Source of the DNA: Halomonas sp. HL-48
GTDB lineage: Bacteria; Pseudomonadota; Gammaproteobacteria; Pseudomonadales; Halomonadaceae
Assembly: GCF_001314875.1 (NCBI RefSeq)
Contig: NZ_LJZS01000009.1
Location: forward strand, 1-64,000
Length of the DNA stretch: 64,000 nucleotides
Direction: 5' to 3'
In this document: one piece after another, positions 1 through 7,778 of the stretch
Layout of the letters: the number at the start of each line of letters is the position of its first letter
Numbering within the stretch: the first letter of the stretch is position 1
Notes under the pieces: generated by a model
Seen by the model: the letters and a program-made list of their open reading frames with translations, nothing else
What the model was told of the DNA's origin: nothing
Databases searched by the model: none
Translations under genes and position numbers: made by a program

Positions 1-241
1 TAGTTTAGACAGCATTCACCCGAATCAGCTGAGCTTTCATCAGGCAGCTCACTGGATAATCAAGGAGTTATCCATGCTACCAGCTGTGTCGCCTGGACGT
101 GTCCCGGAAGTTATAAAGTCGATGTTGGAGATGGCCCCTTCATTTGTACTGCCCGATAGACGAGAAAGGTCTTATCCCCGAGCCGTTCGAGCGCAACCAC
201 AAAAGTATTCGATCAGAAAAAAGCCAGTCAGCCTTAACTGA
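1..241 (+). CDS. C-terminal end of an IS4-family transposase (5' end outside window)
   Basis: A reading frame open from the window edge (frame starting at base 2) runs to a TGA at 239-241 and gives about 79 residues. It ends with the basic tail seen in many IS4-type DDE transposases: a PDRRERSYPRAV segment, then QPQKYSIRKK and a short KPVSLN end. The catalytic DDE residues would lie to the left, outside the window, so completeness cannot be judged. The stop codon lies inside a strong hairpin (223-246). No terminal inverted repeat or target duplication could be fixed. It may be an intact element or a remnant. The identification is by recognition of the tail only. Confidence 0.65.
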   Translation, partial: SLDSIHPNQLSFHQAAHWIIKELSMLPAVSPGRVPEVIKSMLEMAPSFVLPDRRERSYPRAVRAQPQKYSIRKKPVSLN

Positions 242-272
242 CTGGCATTATCACTTCGGTGGTGCTTTTTTT
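223..272 (+). terminator. Rho-independent terminator after the transposase tail
   Basis: A perfect 9-bp stem (223-231 with 238-246, loop CCTTAA) overlaps the transposase stop codon. It is followed by a short CAC-TTCG-GTG hairpin and a run of T at 266-272. It separates the transposase from tspO. Confidence 0.75.
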
Positions 273-335
273 ATATCGGGGCCCGGCAAAACGCTGCTAG
301 GCTATTGATTCTTCCGTTTGAAACACAGGTGACGA

Positions 336-821
336 ATGCTCGGTTCGCTGTTAGCTTTGTTGGTATCGTTGGCACTGGTCGGCCTGACGGCCAGTACGGG
401 CGCACGCTTTAAACCCGATGACTGGTACCGCAAGCTCGACAAACCCGCCTGGACGCCTCCAGATCTCGCTTTCCCCATTGCCTGGGGAATCCTGTATCTG
501 CTCATGGCGGTTGCTGCCTGGCGCATTTACATGGCGGACGACTCGGTTTGGCGCACGGCGAGCCTGTGGGTGTATGCCCTCCAACTGCTGGCCAATGCGG
601 CGTGGTCGTGGCTGTTTTTTGGACGCAAGCAAATCGTCGCCGCGTTGGGTGATATCGCACTGCTACTGATACTCATCCTGCTGGCGATTTTTCTATTTGC
701 TAAAGTGAGTGGATTAGCGGCGGGGTTAATGGTGCCCTATGCGTTCTGGGTGGCACTGGCCCTGACGCTTAATGCTTCTATTTGGCGACGTAACTCACGC
801 GCGGGTGGCGCGAATAAATAA
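336..821 (+). CDS. tspO: TspO/MBR family tryptophan-rich membrane protein
   Basis: A 161-residue integral membrane protein of the TspO/peripheral benzodiazepine receptor family, which binds tetrapyrroles and in bacteria is linked to porphyrin handling and stress control. Family hallmarks are visible: W-Y-R-K-L-D-K-P-A-W-T-P-P near residues 30-43, WGILYLLMA, the Q-L-L-A-N-A-A-W-S block with FFG, and a final PYAFWVALALTLNASIW. Five hydrophobic segments fit the usual five-helix fold and the length is typical. It lies downstream of a terminator and 14 bp upstream of the ZipA-like gene, so the two may be co-transcribed. The ligand is not evident from sequence. Confidence 0.88.
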   Translation: MLGSLLALLVSLALVGLTASTGARFKPDDWYRKLDKPAWTPPDLAFPIAWGILYLLMAVAAWRIYMADDSVWRTASLWVYALQLLANAAWSWLFFGRKQIVAALGDIALLLILILLAIFLFAKVSGLAAGLMVPYAFWVALALTLNASIWRRNSRAGGANK

Positions 822-835
822 AGGATACAACCACT

Positions 836-1438
836 ATGGAGACAACCCCGTTAGTCACGTTCCTGTCCATCGGTTCCATCGTCTTAGCGCTGACCGCCTT
901 GGCGCTGTTCATCTATGTGATACGGCGACAGCGCCGCCAGCGGCCGGAAGACGCCGCCGCTCCGGCAATGGAGCGCCCCAGCACAGCGCCCGACTCTCCG
1001 CCCCCCGCTGAAGAAACGTCTTCATCAGCCTCCGCCAAACGCTCCAGCAAAGTTGCCCAGCATTCGCTGTTCGTAATTTTTTCGAAACCCGACGAGCAGA
1101 CCGATCAGCAGTTGGCCGAGTGGCTGCGCGAGAAGCAGGCGACGTTCGACCCGATCAAGAAAGTCTTCCACATCGCCGGCGAACAACCCTCGAACCCGGT
1201 CACCATCGCCAACGCCTTCCCGCCCGGGGAAATGCCGGACCTGCTGCGTAATGAGACCCATGAGCCCATCAAGGGCATCAGCCTGCTGGTGAAACCGCCG
1301 CTGCGTAAGCGACGCAATCAGCAGATGCATGTCTATGTGGCGCTGGCCAAAGAGATGCAGACCCTGTTTACCGGCGATATGCTGGACGGCGATCGCAAGC
1401 CTGCCACCGACGACACCTTTGAGCGCATCATTGGCTAG
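836..1438 (+). CDS. ZipA C-terminal-domain membrane protein (ZipA paralogue)
   Basis: A 200-residue protein with one N-terminal membrane helix (about residues 7-28), a basic stop-transfer stretch, a Pro/Ser/Ala-rich linker (about 35-75), and a C-terminal domain resembling the FtsZ-binding domain of ZipA. Shared features with ZipA are the TIANAFPPGEMP strand-turn, GISLLVKPP, then a helix and GDMLDGDRKPAT near the end. The layout copies ZipA but the linker is much shorter than the roughly 150-residue P/Q-rich linker usual in ZipA. The neighbours (tspO, ybiT) are not division genes, and zipA normally sits with ligA. This is probably a second ZipA-like protein, and whether it binds FtsZ is unknown. 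Confidence 0.75.
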   Translation: METTPLVTFLSIGSIVLALTALALFIYVIRRQRRQRPEDAAAPAMERPSTAPDSPPPAEETSSSASAKRSSKVAQHSLFVIFSKPDEQTDQQLAEWLREKQATFDPIKKVFHIAGEQPSNPVTIANAFPPGEMPDLLRNETHEPIKGISLLVKPPLRKRRNQQMHVYVALAKEMQTLFTGDMLDGDRKPATDDTFERIIG

Positions 1439-1453
1439 CGGCGCTTTGTTCCG

Positions 1454-3043
1454 TTACGCCACGCCCTGGCTGCGCAGGTAGTCGTCGTAGCTGCCGCTGA
1501 AGTCGACGATGCCCTCCGGCTGCATATCGATAATCCGCGTGGCTAGCGACGACACGAACTCGCGGTCGTGGCTAACAAACAGCAGCGTCCCAGGATAGTT
1601 TTCAAGGGCCAGGTTCAGCGCCTCGATGGACTCCATGTCCAGGTGATTGGTCGGTTCGTCCATCAGCAACACATTGGGCTTGGTAAGTATTAACTTACCG
1701 AATAGCATTCGCCCCTGCTCGCCACCGGAAATCACCTTCACCGATTTATCGATGTCATCGCTTGAGAACAGCATCCGCCCAAGCGCGCCGCGCACCACCT
1801 GTTCACCGCCTTGCGTCCACTGGCCCATCCACTCAAACAGGGTGGCGTCCACGGCAAAATCATCGGTGTGGTCCTGGGCAAAAATCCCCAAATCGGCGGC
1901 TTCGGTCCACTTCACTTCTCCGGCATCGGGACGCAGTTCGCCCGCCAGGGTTTTGAGCAGAGTCGTCTTGCCAATGCCGTTGGGGCCGATGATGGCAATC
2001 CGCTCGCCGGCCTCGACGGTCATCGACAGGCGCTCGAACAGTGGCGCCTCGCCGTTGTAGCCCTTGCTGATGTTGTCCACGTTGACCGCGTTACGGTGGA
2101 TCTTCTTGTTCTGATCAAAGCGGATGAACGGGCTTACCCGGCTGGACGGTTTGATGTCCTCCAGCTTGATTTTGTCAATCTGGCGCGCTCGCGAGGTGGC
2201 CTGTTTGGCTTTCGAGGCGTTGGCCGAGAAGCGGCTTACGAACTGCTGCAGCTCGGCGATCTGGGCCTTCTTCTTGGCGTTGTCCGAATGCTGACGCTCG
2301 CGCGCAGCCGTCGCCGCAGTCATGTAGTCGTCGTAGTTGCCGGGGAACAGGGTGATCTCGCCGTAATCCAGATCCGCCATATGGGTGCACACGCTGTTCA
2401 GGAAGTGGCGGTCGTGGGAAATGATCACCATGGTGCTGCTGCGCGCCTTGAGCATGTCTTCCAGCCAGCGGATGGTGTTGATATCCAGGTGGTTGGTCGG
2501 CTCGTCGAGCAGCAGGACGTCGGGATCGGAAAACAGCGCCTGGGCGAGCAGTACGCGCAGCTTCCAGCCCGGTGCGATTTCGCTCATCGGCCCGGTATGC
2601 TGCTCGATGGGAATCCCCAGCCCGAGCAGCAGCTCGCCCGCTCGGGCTTCGGCGGTGTAGCCATCCAGCTCGGCAAAGCGTACTTCCAGGTCCGCCACGG
2701 CCATGCCGTCCTCTTCGCTCATCTCCGCCTGGGAATAGATGCGCTCGCGCTCGGCGGCCACCTGCCACAGCTCGGCGTTGCCCATGATCACAGTGTCGAT
2801 GACGCGTTCATTTTCGAAGGCGAACTGATCCTGGCGCAGCTTGCCCAGCCGCGTGCTGCTGTCCAGCATGACCTGGCCTGACGTCGGCTCGAGCTCGCCG
2901 CCGAGAATCTTCATGAAGGTGGATTTACCGCAGCCGTTCGCGCCAATCAGGCCGTAGCGATTGCCGTTGTTAAACTTGACGGAGACGTTCTCGAACAGGG
3001 GCTTGGCCCCGAACTGCATGGTGATATTAGCGGTTGCGATCAA
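1454..3043 (-). CDS. ybiT: ABC-F ATPase YbiT (ribosome-associated), TTG start
   Basis: A soluble ABC-F protein with two ATPase cassettes and no membrane domain; the family acts on the ribosomal E site. Walker A motifs are GANGCGKST (about residues 34-42) and GPNGIGKTT. Both DEPTNHLD Walker B motifs and the linker with [21 protein letters not shown] are present. Sequence and length (529 aa) closely follow E. coli YbiT as I remember it. The family start aligns with a TTG at 3043 ([11 protein letters not shown]); upstream residues in the open frame look non-homologous, so the longer start is rejected. A weak CAGGG lies upstream. The gene is convergent with the ZipA-like gene. Confidence 0.9.
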   Translation of the reverse strand: MIATANITMQFGAKPLFENVSVKFNNGNRYGLIGANGCGKSTFMKILGGELEPTSGQVMLDSSTRLGKLRQDQFAFENERVIDTVIMGNAELWQVAAERERIYSQAEMSEEDGMAVADLEVRFAELDGYTAEARAGELLLGLGIPIEQHTGPMSEIAPGWKLRVLLAQALFSDPDVLLLDEPTNHLDINTIRWLEDMLKARSSTMVIISHDRHFLNSVCTHMADLDYGEITLFPGNYDDYMTAATAARERQHSDNAKKKAQIAELQQFVSRFSANASKAKQATSRARQIDKIKLEDIKPSSRVSPFIRFDQNKKIHRNAVNVDNISKGYNGEAPLFERLSMTVEAGERIAIIGPNGIGKTTLLKTLAGELRPDAGEVKWTEAADLGIFAQDHTDDFAVDATLFEWMGQWTQGGEQVVRGALGRMLFSSDDIDKSVKVISGGEQGRMLFGKLILTKPNVLLMDEPTNHLDMESIEALNLALENYPGTLLFVSHDREFVSSLATRIIDMQPEGIVDFSGSYDDYLRSQGVA

Positions 3044-3137
3044 GATCTGGGCCCTGGGTATGTAAAGTGCGCATCGAAAGGCCCGCGATTCTACGCGCTC
3101 TTGGGCAACGTTACACCCATCGTCTAACACCCACCAC

Positions 3138-4004
3138 CTAGGACGGCGCGTCGCCTGGGGCCGGCAAGTCCAGCAGAAAACGTTCGCCATCAAGCGCTTG
3201 GCGCAGGCGCGTATGCATAATATCGACAATCCCCGGATGCTCGCCCACCAGGGCGGTGGTAGTGACGGTCATGCCCGGGTGGCGCTCGCACGCGGCGTGG
3301 CAAATCTCGGCGATGTCACCACCTTCACCGGCATGACGCCCAGGCGAAAGAAACAGCATCGCTAGAATCACCGGCCCGGTATGGAAATCCGGGTTGGCCA
3401 GCAGGTGTTCGAGCAGCGGTTCGTTGAAGCGATATTCGTCACCCTCGCGGCGCTCCATCGAGGCGGCGGCCACGCAGGTGGCGTCGCTGCCCAGCAGCAC
3501 GCTTAACTGCCCGGCCAGGCGATTGCGCACCGCCGTCACCTCGGGAATCGGGCTGCCGTGATCCACCAGCGCGACGCGGGGTGGCGTCCCTGGAAGCCAC
3601 TGTTCGCGGACGTTATCGGCCAGCAGCTCGGCCAGGCGCAGGTCGTTATCGCCCTGCTCATCGACCAGCGGCTGCGCCACACGGACCTTGACGTCGGGGA
3701 AGCGCGCCTGCATCTCGCCCAGGCGTTCGGGCAGGTAGCCGGTCAGCGCCTTGCTGGGGCCAAAGAAGAACGGCAGCACGATGATCTCGGTCGCGCCCTG
3801 CTCGGCGCTGCGTTCCGCGGCCGGCCCCAGGGTGATCGCCGGGATACCATCGACTTGTTCAGCTGGAATCTTGTTGGAGTGCAGAAGCGAAGCCGCCTGG
3901 ACGGTTTCGCCCATGCGCTCGCCGAGGGCTGCCGCCACGCGCCGCAGGTTATGCGTTGCCTGGGGCCGCAGTGAGCCGTTATCCACCAGAAAGATTGCGC
4001 GCAT
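3138..4004 (-). CDS. Two-domain CbiX/SirB-type tetrapyrrole metallochelatase
   Basis: A 288-residue member of the CbiX/SirB class II chelatases, which insert Co or Fe into sirohydrochlorin. Two repeated chelatase halves are visible. The first begins FLVDNGSL and contains [16 protein letters not shown]; the second begins [12 protein letters not shown] and contains [14 protein letters not shown]. The expected catalytic histidines are therefore present only in the C-terminal half (VDHGS, GRHAGE) and replaced by Asn and Ala in the N-terminal half. An ATG at 4004 preceded six bases upstream by GGAG is preferred over the ATG at 4016. No other cobalamin or siroheme gene is nearby, so the metal and pathway are open. 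Confidence 0.8.
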   Translation of the reverse strand: MRAIFLVDNGSLRPQATHNLRRVAAALGERMGETVQAASLLHSNKIPAEQVDGIPAITLGPAAERSAEQGATEIIVLPFFFGPSKALTGYLPERLGEMQARFPDVKVRVAQPLVDEQGDNDLRLAELLADNVREQWLPGTPPRVALVDHGSPIPEVTAVRNRLAGQLSVLLGSDATCVAAASMERREGDEYRFNEPLLEHLLANPDFHTGPVILAMLFLSPGRHAGEGGDIAEICHAACERHPGMTVTTTALVGEHPGIVDIMHTRLRQALDGERFLLDLPAPGDAPS

Positions 4005-4054
4005 GCGTGTCTCCATATCGATTTTAAAGGGTGTTACAGGCGGCGGCGTTGCCG

Positions 4055-4969
4055 CTAGCCGGTGCGTTCAAAGACATCCGCCGCTGCTCGGTGAAGCTGT
4101 GCGTGGCGCGCCGCCAGCACCTCGATATCGCGGTCATAGCCACCGCCGATCACCGCCGCGACCGGGATGTCCGCGCTTCGACAGCAGGCGAGCACGTAGG
4201 CATCCCGCTGGTAAAGCCCATCGTCACTCAGCGCCAGATAGCCCAGGCGGTCATCGCGATGCACATCCACTCCGGCATCGTACAGCACCACATCGGGTTG
4301 ATAGGCCGCCAGCAAACCCGGTAAATAAGACGCCAGCATCGCCAGGTAGGCGGCATCGTCCATGCCGTTGGGCAACGCCACGTCCAGATCGCTTTTCGCC
4401 TTGCGGGCCGGAAAGTTACGCGCGGCGTGCATGGAAAAGGTAAACACATCCGGCACGCCGGTAAACAGGCGTGCGGTGCCATCGCCCTGGTGAACGTCAC
4501 AGTCGACGATCAGTACCCGCTCCACCCAGCCTTGGGCCAGGGCGTGGGCCGCCGCCACGGCAAGGTCGTTGATCAGGCAGTAGCCGCTGGCCGCATCAGC
4601 ATGGGCATGGTGGGTGCCGCCCGCCGAGTTGCAGGCAAGCCCGCTGGCCAGTGCCGCCTCCAGGGTGAGCAGTGTGCCGCCGGTTTCCAGCCGCACGCGT
4701 TCGACTAGCGCGGGCGACCACACAAAGCCACTGCGTCGCTGGGCCGCGTAATCCAGCTCGCCGTGCAGCAAGGCATTGAGATAGCCGCGGGTATGTACCC
4801 GGGCCAGAGCCTCGATGCCGACGGGCTGAGGGGTCAGCCATTCAATCGGCGTCGCCAGCGGCTGCTGGCCAAGCTGCTGGCGCAGCACGCGAAACTTATC
4901 CATCGGAAAGGGGTGGCTGGCTGGTAAATCAATCGTATAACCAGGATGATGGACGATCATTAACGCCAT
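4055..4969 (-). CDS. Histone-deacetylase-fold amidohydrolase (HDAC family)
   Basis: A 304-residue zinc-dependent deacetylase of the HDAC/AcuC/acetylpolyamine amidohydrolase superfamily. Catalytic elements are complete: tandem His in GGTHHAH (H120, H121), zinc ligands in DCDVHQGDGT (D158, H160), and the third ligand region YDAGVDVHRDDRLG. The final GGGYD supplies the glycine-rich loop. In bacteria such proteins deacetylate proteins, acetoin-pathway enzymes or polyamines, and the substrate cannot be told here. It lies on the same strand upstream of the chelatase gene with a 50-bp gap and is divergent from chaC across a 37-bp spacer. Confidence 0.88.
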   Translation of the reverse strand: MALMIVHHPGYTIDLPASHPFPMDKFRVLRQQLGQQPLATPIEWLTPQPVGIEALARVHTRGYLNALLHGELDYAAQRRSGFVWSPALVERVRLETGGTLLTLEAALASGLACNSAGGTHHAHADAASGYCLINDLAVAAAHALAQGWVERVLIVDCDVHQGDGTARLFTGVPDVFTFSMHAARNFPARKAKSDLDVALPNGMDDAAYLAMLASYLPGLLAAYQPDVVLYDAGVDVHRDDRLGYLALSDDGLYQRDAYVLACCRSADIPVAAVIGGGYDRDIEVLAARHAQLHRAAADVFERTG

Positions 4970-5006
4970 TGCGTGCTGTCACTCGGGTAATTGACCTAAA
5001 GGCCTT

Positions 5007-5576
5007 ATGTTGCTTGATACCACTGCCTTAAACCAGCAAAGAAACTTTTTCAGCGACCAGGACGATCTGTGGCTGTTTGGCTATGGTTCATTGATCTGGA
5101 AGGCCGATTTCAGCTACCTGGAGCGCCAGCCGGCCTATATTACCGGCTGGGCACGGCGCTTCTGGCAAGCCTCCCACGACCACCGCGGCACGCCGGAAGC
5201 ACCCGGCCGCGTGGCCACCCTGATTCCGGCACCCGGCGCGGTGTGTTTCGGCATGGCGTACCGCATTACCCCGGATGTGCTGGCCCCGCTGGATGTGCGC
5301 GAGAAAAACGGCTATCTGCGCGAAAAAGTACCGCTGACCTTTGTTGACGAAACGGGCCGCGCCGGTCAGCAGGGTGAAGGGCTTATCTATCTCGCAAGCG
5401 AGGACAATCCCGCCTTTCTCGGTGACGCACCGCTGGACGTGATTGCCCGGCAGATTGCCAACGCCCACGGGCCAAGCGGCTCCAACCGCGAGTATCTGGT
5501 CAACCTGGCCCAGGCGCTGCGCGACCTGGGCGCGGAAGACACCCATATTTTCGAACTGGAAAAGCAGTTGGCCTGA
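5007..5576 (+). CDS. chaC: ChaC-like glutathione-specific gamma-glutamylcyclotransferase
   Basis: A 189-residue cytosolic enzyme of the ChaC family, which cleaves glutathione to 5-oxoproline and Cys-Gly. The substrate-binding FGYGSLIW motif is at residues 24-31, and the conserved acidic region LDVREKNGY carries the likely catalytic Glu. The C-terminal HGPSGSNREYLVNL block is also typical. Its product, 5-oxoproline, is the substrate of the PxpABC complex encoded at 35.1-37.5 kb. An AAGG lies just upstream of the ATG. Confidence 0.88.
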   Translation: MLLDTTALNQQRNFFSDQDDLWLFGYGSLIWKADFSYLERQPAYITGWARRFWQASHDHRGTPEAPGRVATLIPAPGAVCFGMAYRITPDVLAPLDVREKNGYLREKVPLTFVDETGRAGQQGEGLIYLASEDNPAFLGDAPLDVIARQIANAHGPSGSNREYLVNLAQALRDLGAEDTHIFELEKQLA

Positions 5577-5591
5577 GGCGTGGCGGCCTAT

Positions 5592-5885
5592 TTACATCAT
5601 CAGCCACGAGAGGATGAACAGGCCCAACACGGTACGGATAATCCCACCGAGCACGGAACCACGGAAAAAAGCCCGCAGACCGCCCCACAGAATCAGCAAG
5701 CCAATCACCAGCACGACGATGCTCAGAAACGAATCATTGATCCCCAGCGAGCGGGTCAAGCCGTCAATAAATTCGTCGAACGCGCCAAACAAGTTGGTAA
5801 AAATGCCCAACAAAAACTCCACCACGACGCGAATGATCTCGCCGATGGTCTCGCCTATCTCGTCAAAAAATCCATTTACCTGCAT
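5592..5885 (-). CDS. Small hypothetical membrane protein
   Basis: A 97-residue protein that I do not recognise. It has an acidic amphipathic N-terminus (NGFFDEIGETIGEII), a long hydrophobic stretch (about residues 17-35), and two C-terminal hydrophobic segments (about 52-68 and 78-96) separated by a basic GLRAFFRGS turn. A GGA is present upstream of the ATG. The gene is convergent with chaC with a 15-bp gap. Coding is supported by regular membrane-protein composition and absence of a better frame; function is unknown. Confidence 0.6.
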   Translation of the reverse strand: MQVNGFFDEIGETIGEIIRVVVEFLLGIFTNLFGAFDEFIDGLTRSLGINDSFLSIVVLVIGLLILWGGLRAFFRGSVLGGIIRTVLGLFILSWLMM

Positions 5886-6175
5886 GGGTCATTTCCACAG
5901 CTGAAAAGAAGAAGTCTGGCATTGTCCGCCAAATACGCTGACTGAGCAAAACCGAGGTTTTTTGGCCGCCTTCCGCCGGGATTTTTTCGCGCCCTGGTCA
6001 GCAAGCGACTATCCTTAACGTTATGAAACGATCGTTTAAATAATCACAACCATCGACGACATCGCGCCAGCCCTTGGAATGAGCCCCGTGGAATAAGCGT
6101 TCACGACCATGGTCGACTTTTATTAGCAAGCTGGTAGCGTTAAAACATAACGCTATAGATAAGATACAAGACTCG
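5886..6175. promoter_or_regulatory. Promoter region upstream of the glycine riboswitch with two palindromes
   Basis: This non-coding stretch precedes the riboswitch. It holds a perfect 12-bp palindrome AAACGATCGTTT at 6026-6037 and a perfect inverted repeat TAGCGTT/AACGCTA at 6135-6141 and 6149-6155 (7-base loop). A TATAGA at 6154-6159 could be a -10 box, but no convincing -35 is seen. The palindromes are candidate operators for a protein regulator acting above the riboswitch. Confidence 0.4.
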
Positions 6176-6374
6176 GTAGTAGCGGGAGAGCTTGGCGCAT
6201 CTCACAAGGATGACGCCAGCGCCGAAGGAGCAACAACCCCGGAAACTCTCAGGCAACCGGACCGCTATTACCCATACTTTCCGAAGAGCGGCTGATGACA
6301 GCGTCACTCAGCCCACCGAAGGAGCAAGCGCGCCCCAAAGGGCACGCGAATCTCTCAGGTTCCATGACGGAAGG
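6176..6374 (+). promoter_or_regulatory. Tandem glycine riboswitch
   Basis: Two consecutive glycine aptamers in the leader of dadA. The first spans 6176-6271: P1 pairs 6176-6185 with 6262-6271, and the conserved GGGAGAG, GCCGAAGGAGCAA and CTCTCAGGCAA elements are present. The second spans 6277-6374: P1 pairs 6277-6283 with 6368-6374, with GAAGAGCGG, ACCGAAGGAGCAA and ATCTCTCAGGTT elements. The short 5-base linker matches the cooperative two-aptamer class. Downstream lie a small GGGG-TT-CCCC hairpin near 6406-6415 and the GGAGAG ribosome binding site at 6432-6437. Glycine sensing is established for this RNA family; whether it turns this gene on or off is not visible. Confidence 0.9.
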
Positions 6375-6441
6375 GGTACGCCCAGCAGCCATTACGCCGT
6401 TAGGTGGGGTTCCCCGACGCTCATGAAAACCGGAGAGATTT

Positions 6442-7704
6442 ATGCAACGCATTGCCGTTATCGGTGGTGGTATCACCGGCATTACCAGCGCCTACGCGCT
6501 GGCCAAACGTGGCCATGAGGTCACCGTCTTTGAAAAGCACCGCTACGCCGCAATGGAGACATCGTTTGCCAACGGCGGTCAGCTTTCAGCCTCAAACGCC
6601 GAAGTGTGGAACCACTGGCCGACGGTGATCAAAGGTCTGCGCTGGATGCTCAGAAACGACGCCCCGCTGCTGGTCAATCCCCGCCCGAGCTGGCACAAGC
6701 TCAGTTGGTTCGGCGAATTTATCGCCTCGATTCCCCGCTATGCGACCAACACCACCGAGACCGCCCGCCTGGCCATTGCCGCCCGCGAGCACTTGTTTCA
6801 GTGGGCAAAAGACGAGCAGATCGATTTTGATTTAAAGCAGAAAGGCATTCTGCATATCTACCGTGATAAAGCAGGCTATGACCACGCCGCCAAGGTATCG
6901 CAGTTGCTCAGCAAGGGCGGTCTGGAGCGCCAGCCGGTCACGCCTGAGGAAATGCGTACCATCGAGCCGACCCTGGCCGGCAGCTACTACGGCGGCTTCT
7001 ATACCGAAAGCGACGCCACCGGCGACATTCACAAGTTTACCCATGGCCTGGCACAGGCCGCCGAACGGCGCGGCGTCACGCTGAAATACGGCCACAGCGT
7101 TGAGGATATCGGTGCGGACGAGCAGCACGCCTGGATCACCGCCACCCTTGAAGGCGAAACTGACGGCGAGCCGGTACGTGAAACCTTTGATAGCGTGGTG
7201 GTATGTGCCGGCGTTGGCAGTCGGGCACTGGCCGCCAAACTGGGCGACCGGGTCAACATCTACCCGGTCAAAGGCTATTCGATTACCGTGCAGCTCGACG
7301 ACGCCGCTTCGCAGCAAGCCGCCCCCACCGTCAGCCTGCTGGATGACGAAACCAAGCTGGTGACCAGCCGCCTGGGCGACGAGCGCTTTCGGATTGCGGG
7401 CACCGCCGAGTTCAACGGCTTCAACCGCGATATTCGCGACAACCGCATCCGCCCGCTGATCCGCTGGGTCGAAGAATGCTTCCCCGGCGTCAGCACCCGC
7501 CGCGTGGTGCCCTGGGCAGGTCTACGGCCGATGCTCCCCAACATGCTGCCCAAGGTCGGCCCCGGCAAACTGCCCACGGTGTTCTACAACACCGGCCACG
7601 GCCACCTGGGCTGGACGCTCTCAGCGATCACCGCCGATATGTTGGCGGATGCAGTGGAGGCGAAAAACGCACAGAGCGAGCGTTCCACCCAGCCGCTCGC
7701 CTAG
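6442..7704 (+). CDS. dadA: D-amino acid dehydrogenase, DadA type
   Basis: A 420-residue FAD-dependent oxidase of the DAO/DadA family, which deaminates D-amino acids to 2-oxo acids at the inner membrane. The N-terminal dinucleotide-binding motif is VIGGGITGITSAYALAKRGH (residues 5-24), followed by FEKHRYAAMETSFANGGQ. The C-terminal FAD segment is NTGHGHLGWTLS. The GGAGAG ribosome site sits 4 bases before the ATG. Transcription is controlled by a tandem glycine riboswitch, so glycine itself or an N-methylglycine relative may be a substrate or signal. It is followed in the same direction by a LysR gene, and the dipeptidase downstream could supply D-Ala. Confidence 0.88.
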   Translation: MQRIAVIGGGITGITSAYALAKRGHEVTVFEKHRYAAMETSFANGGQLSASNAEVWNHWPTVIKGLRWMLRNDAPLLVNPRPSWHKLSWFGEFIASIPRYATNTTETARLAIAAREHLFQWAKDEQIDFDLKQKGILHIYRDKAGYDHAAKVSQLLSKGGLERQPVTPEEMRTIEPTLAGSYYGGFYTESDATGDIHKFTHGLAQAAERRGVTLKYGHSVEDIGADEQHAWITATLEGETDGEPVRETFDSVVVCAGVGSRALAAKLGDRVNIYPVKGYSITVQLDDAASQQAAPTVSLLDDETKLVTSRLGDERFRIAGTAEFNGFNRDIRDNRIRPLIRWVEECFPGVSTRRVVPWAGLRPMLPNMLPKVGPGKLPTVFYNTGHGHLGWTLSAITADMLADAVEAKNAQSERSTQPLA

Positions 7705-7778
7705 CCTTACCCACATCAATTGCACTTGCTGAGCGGTCATCCGTTAATATGGATGACACCTTATGGTCAGGTGTATTT

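Noticed and set aside
1811..2881. A 356-codon plus-strand frame opposite ybiT
   Set aside because: Overlaps fully with the conserved ABC-F gene and has no recognisable motif.
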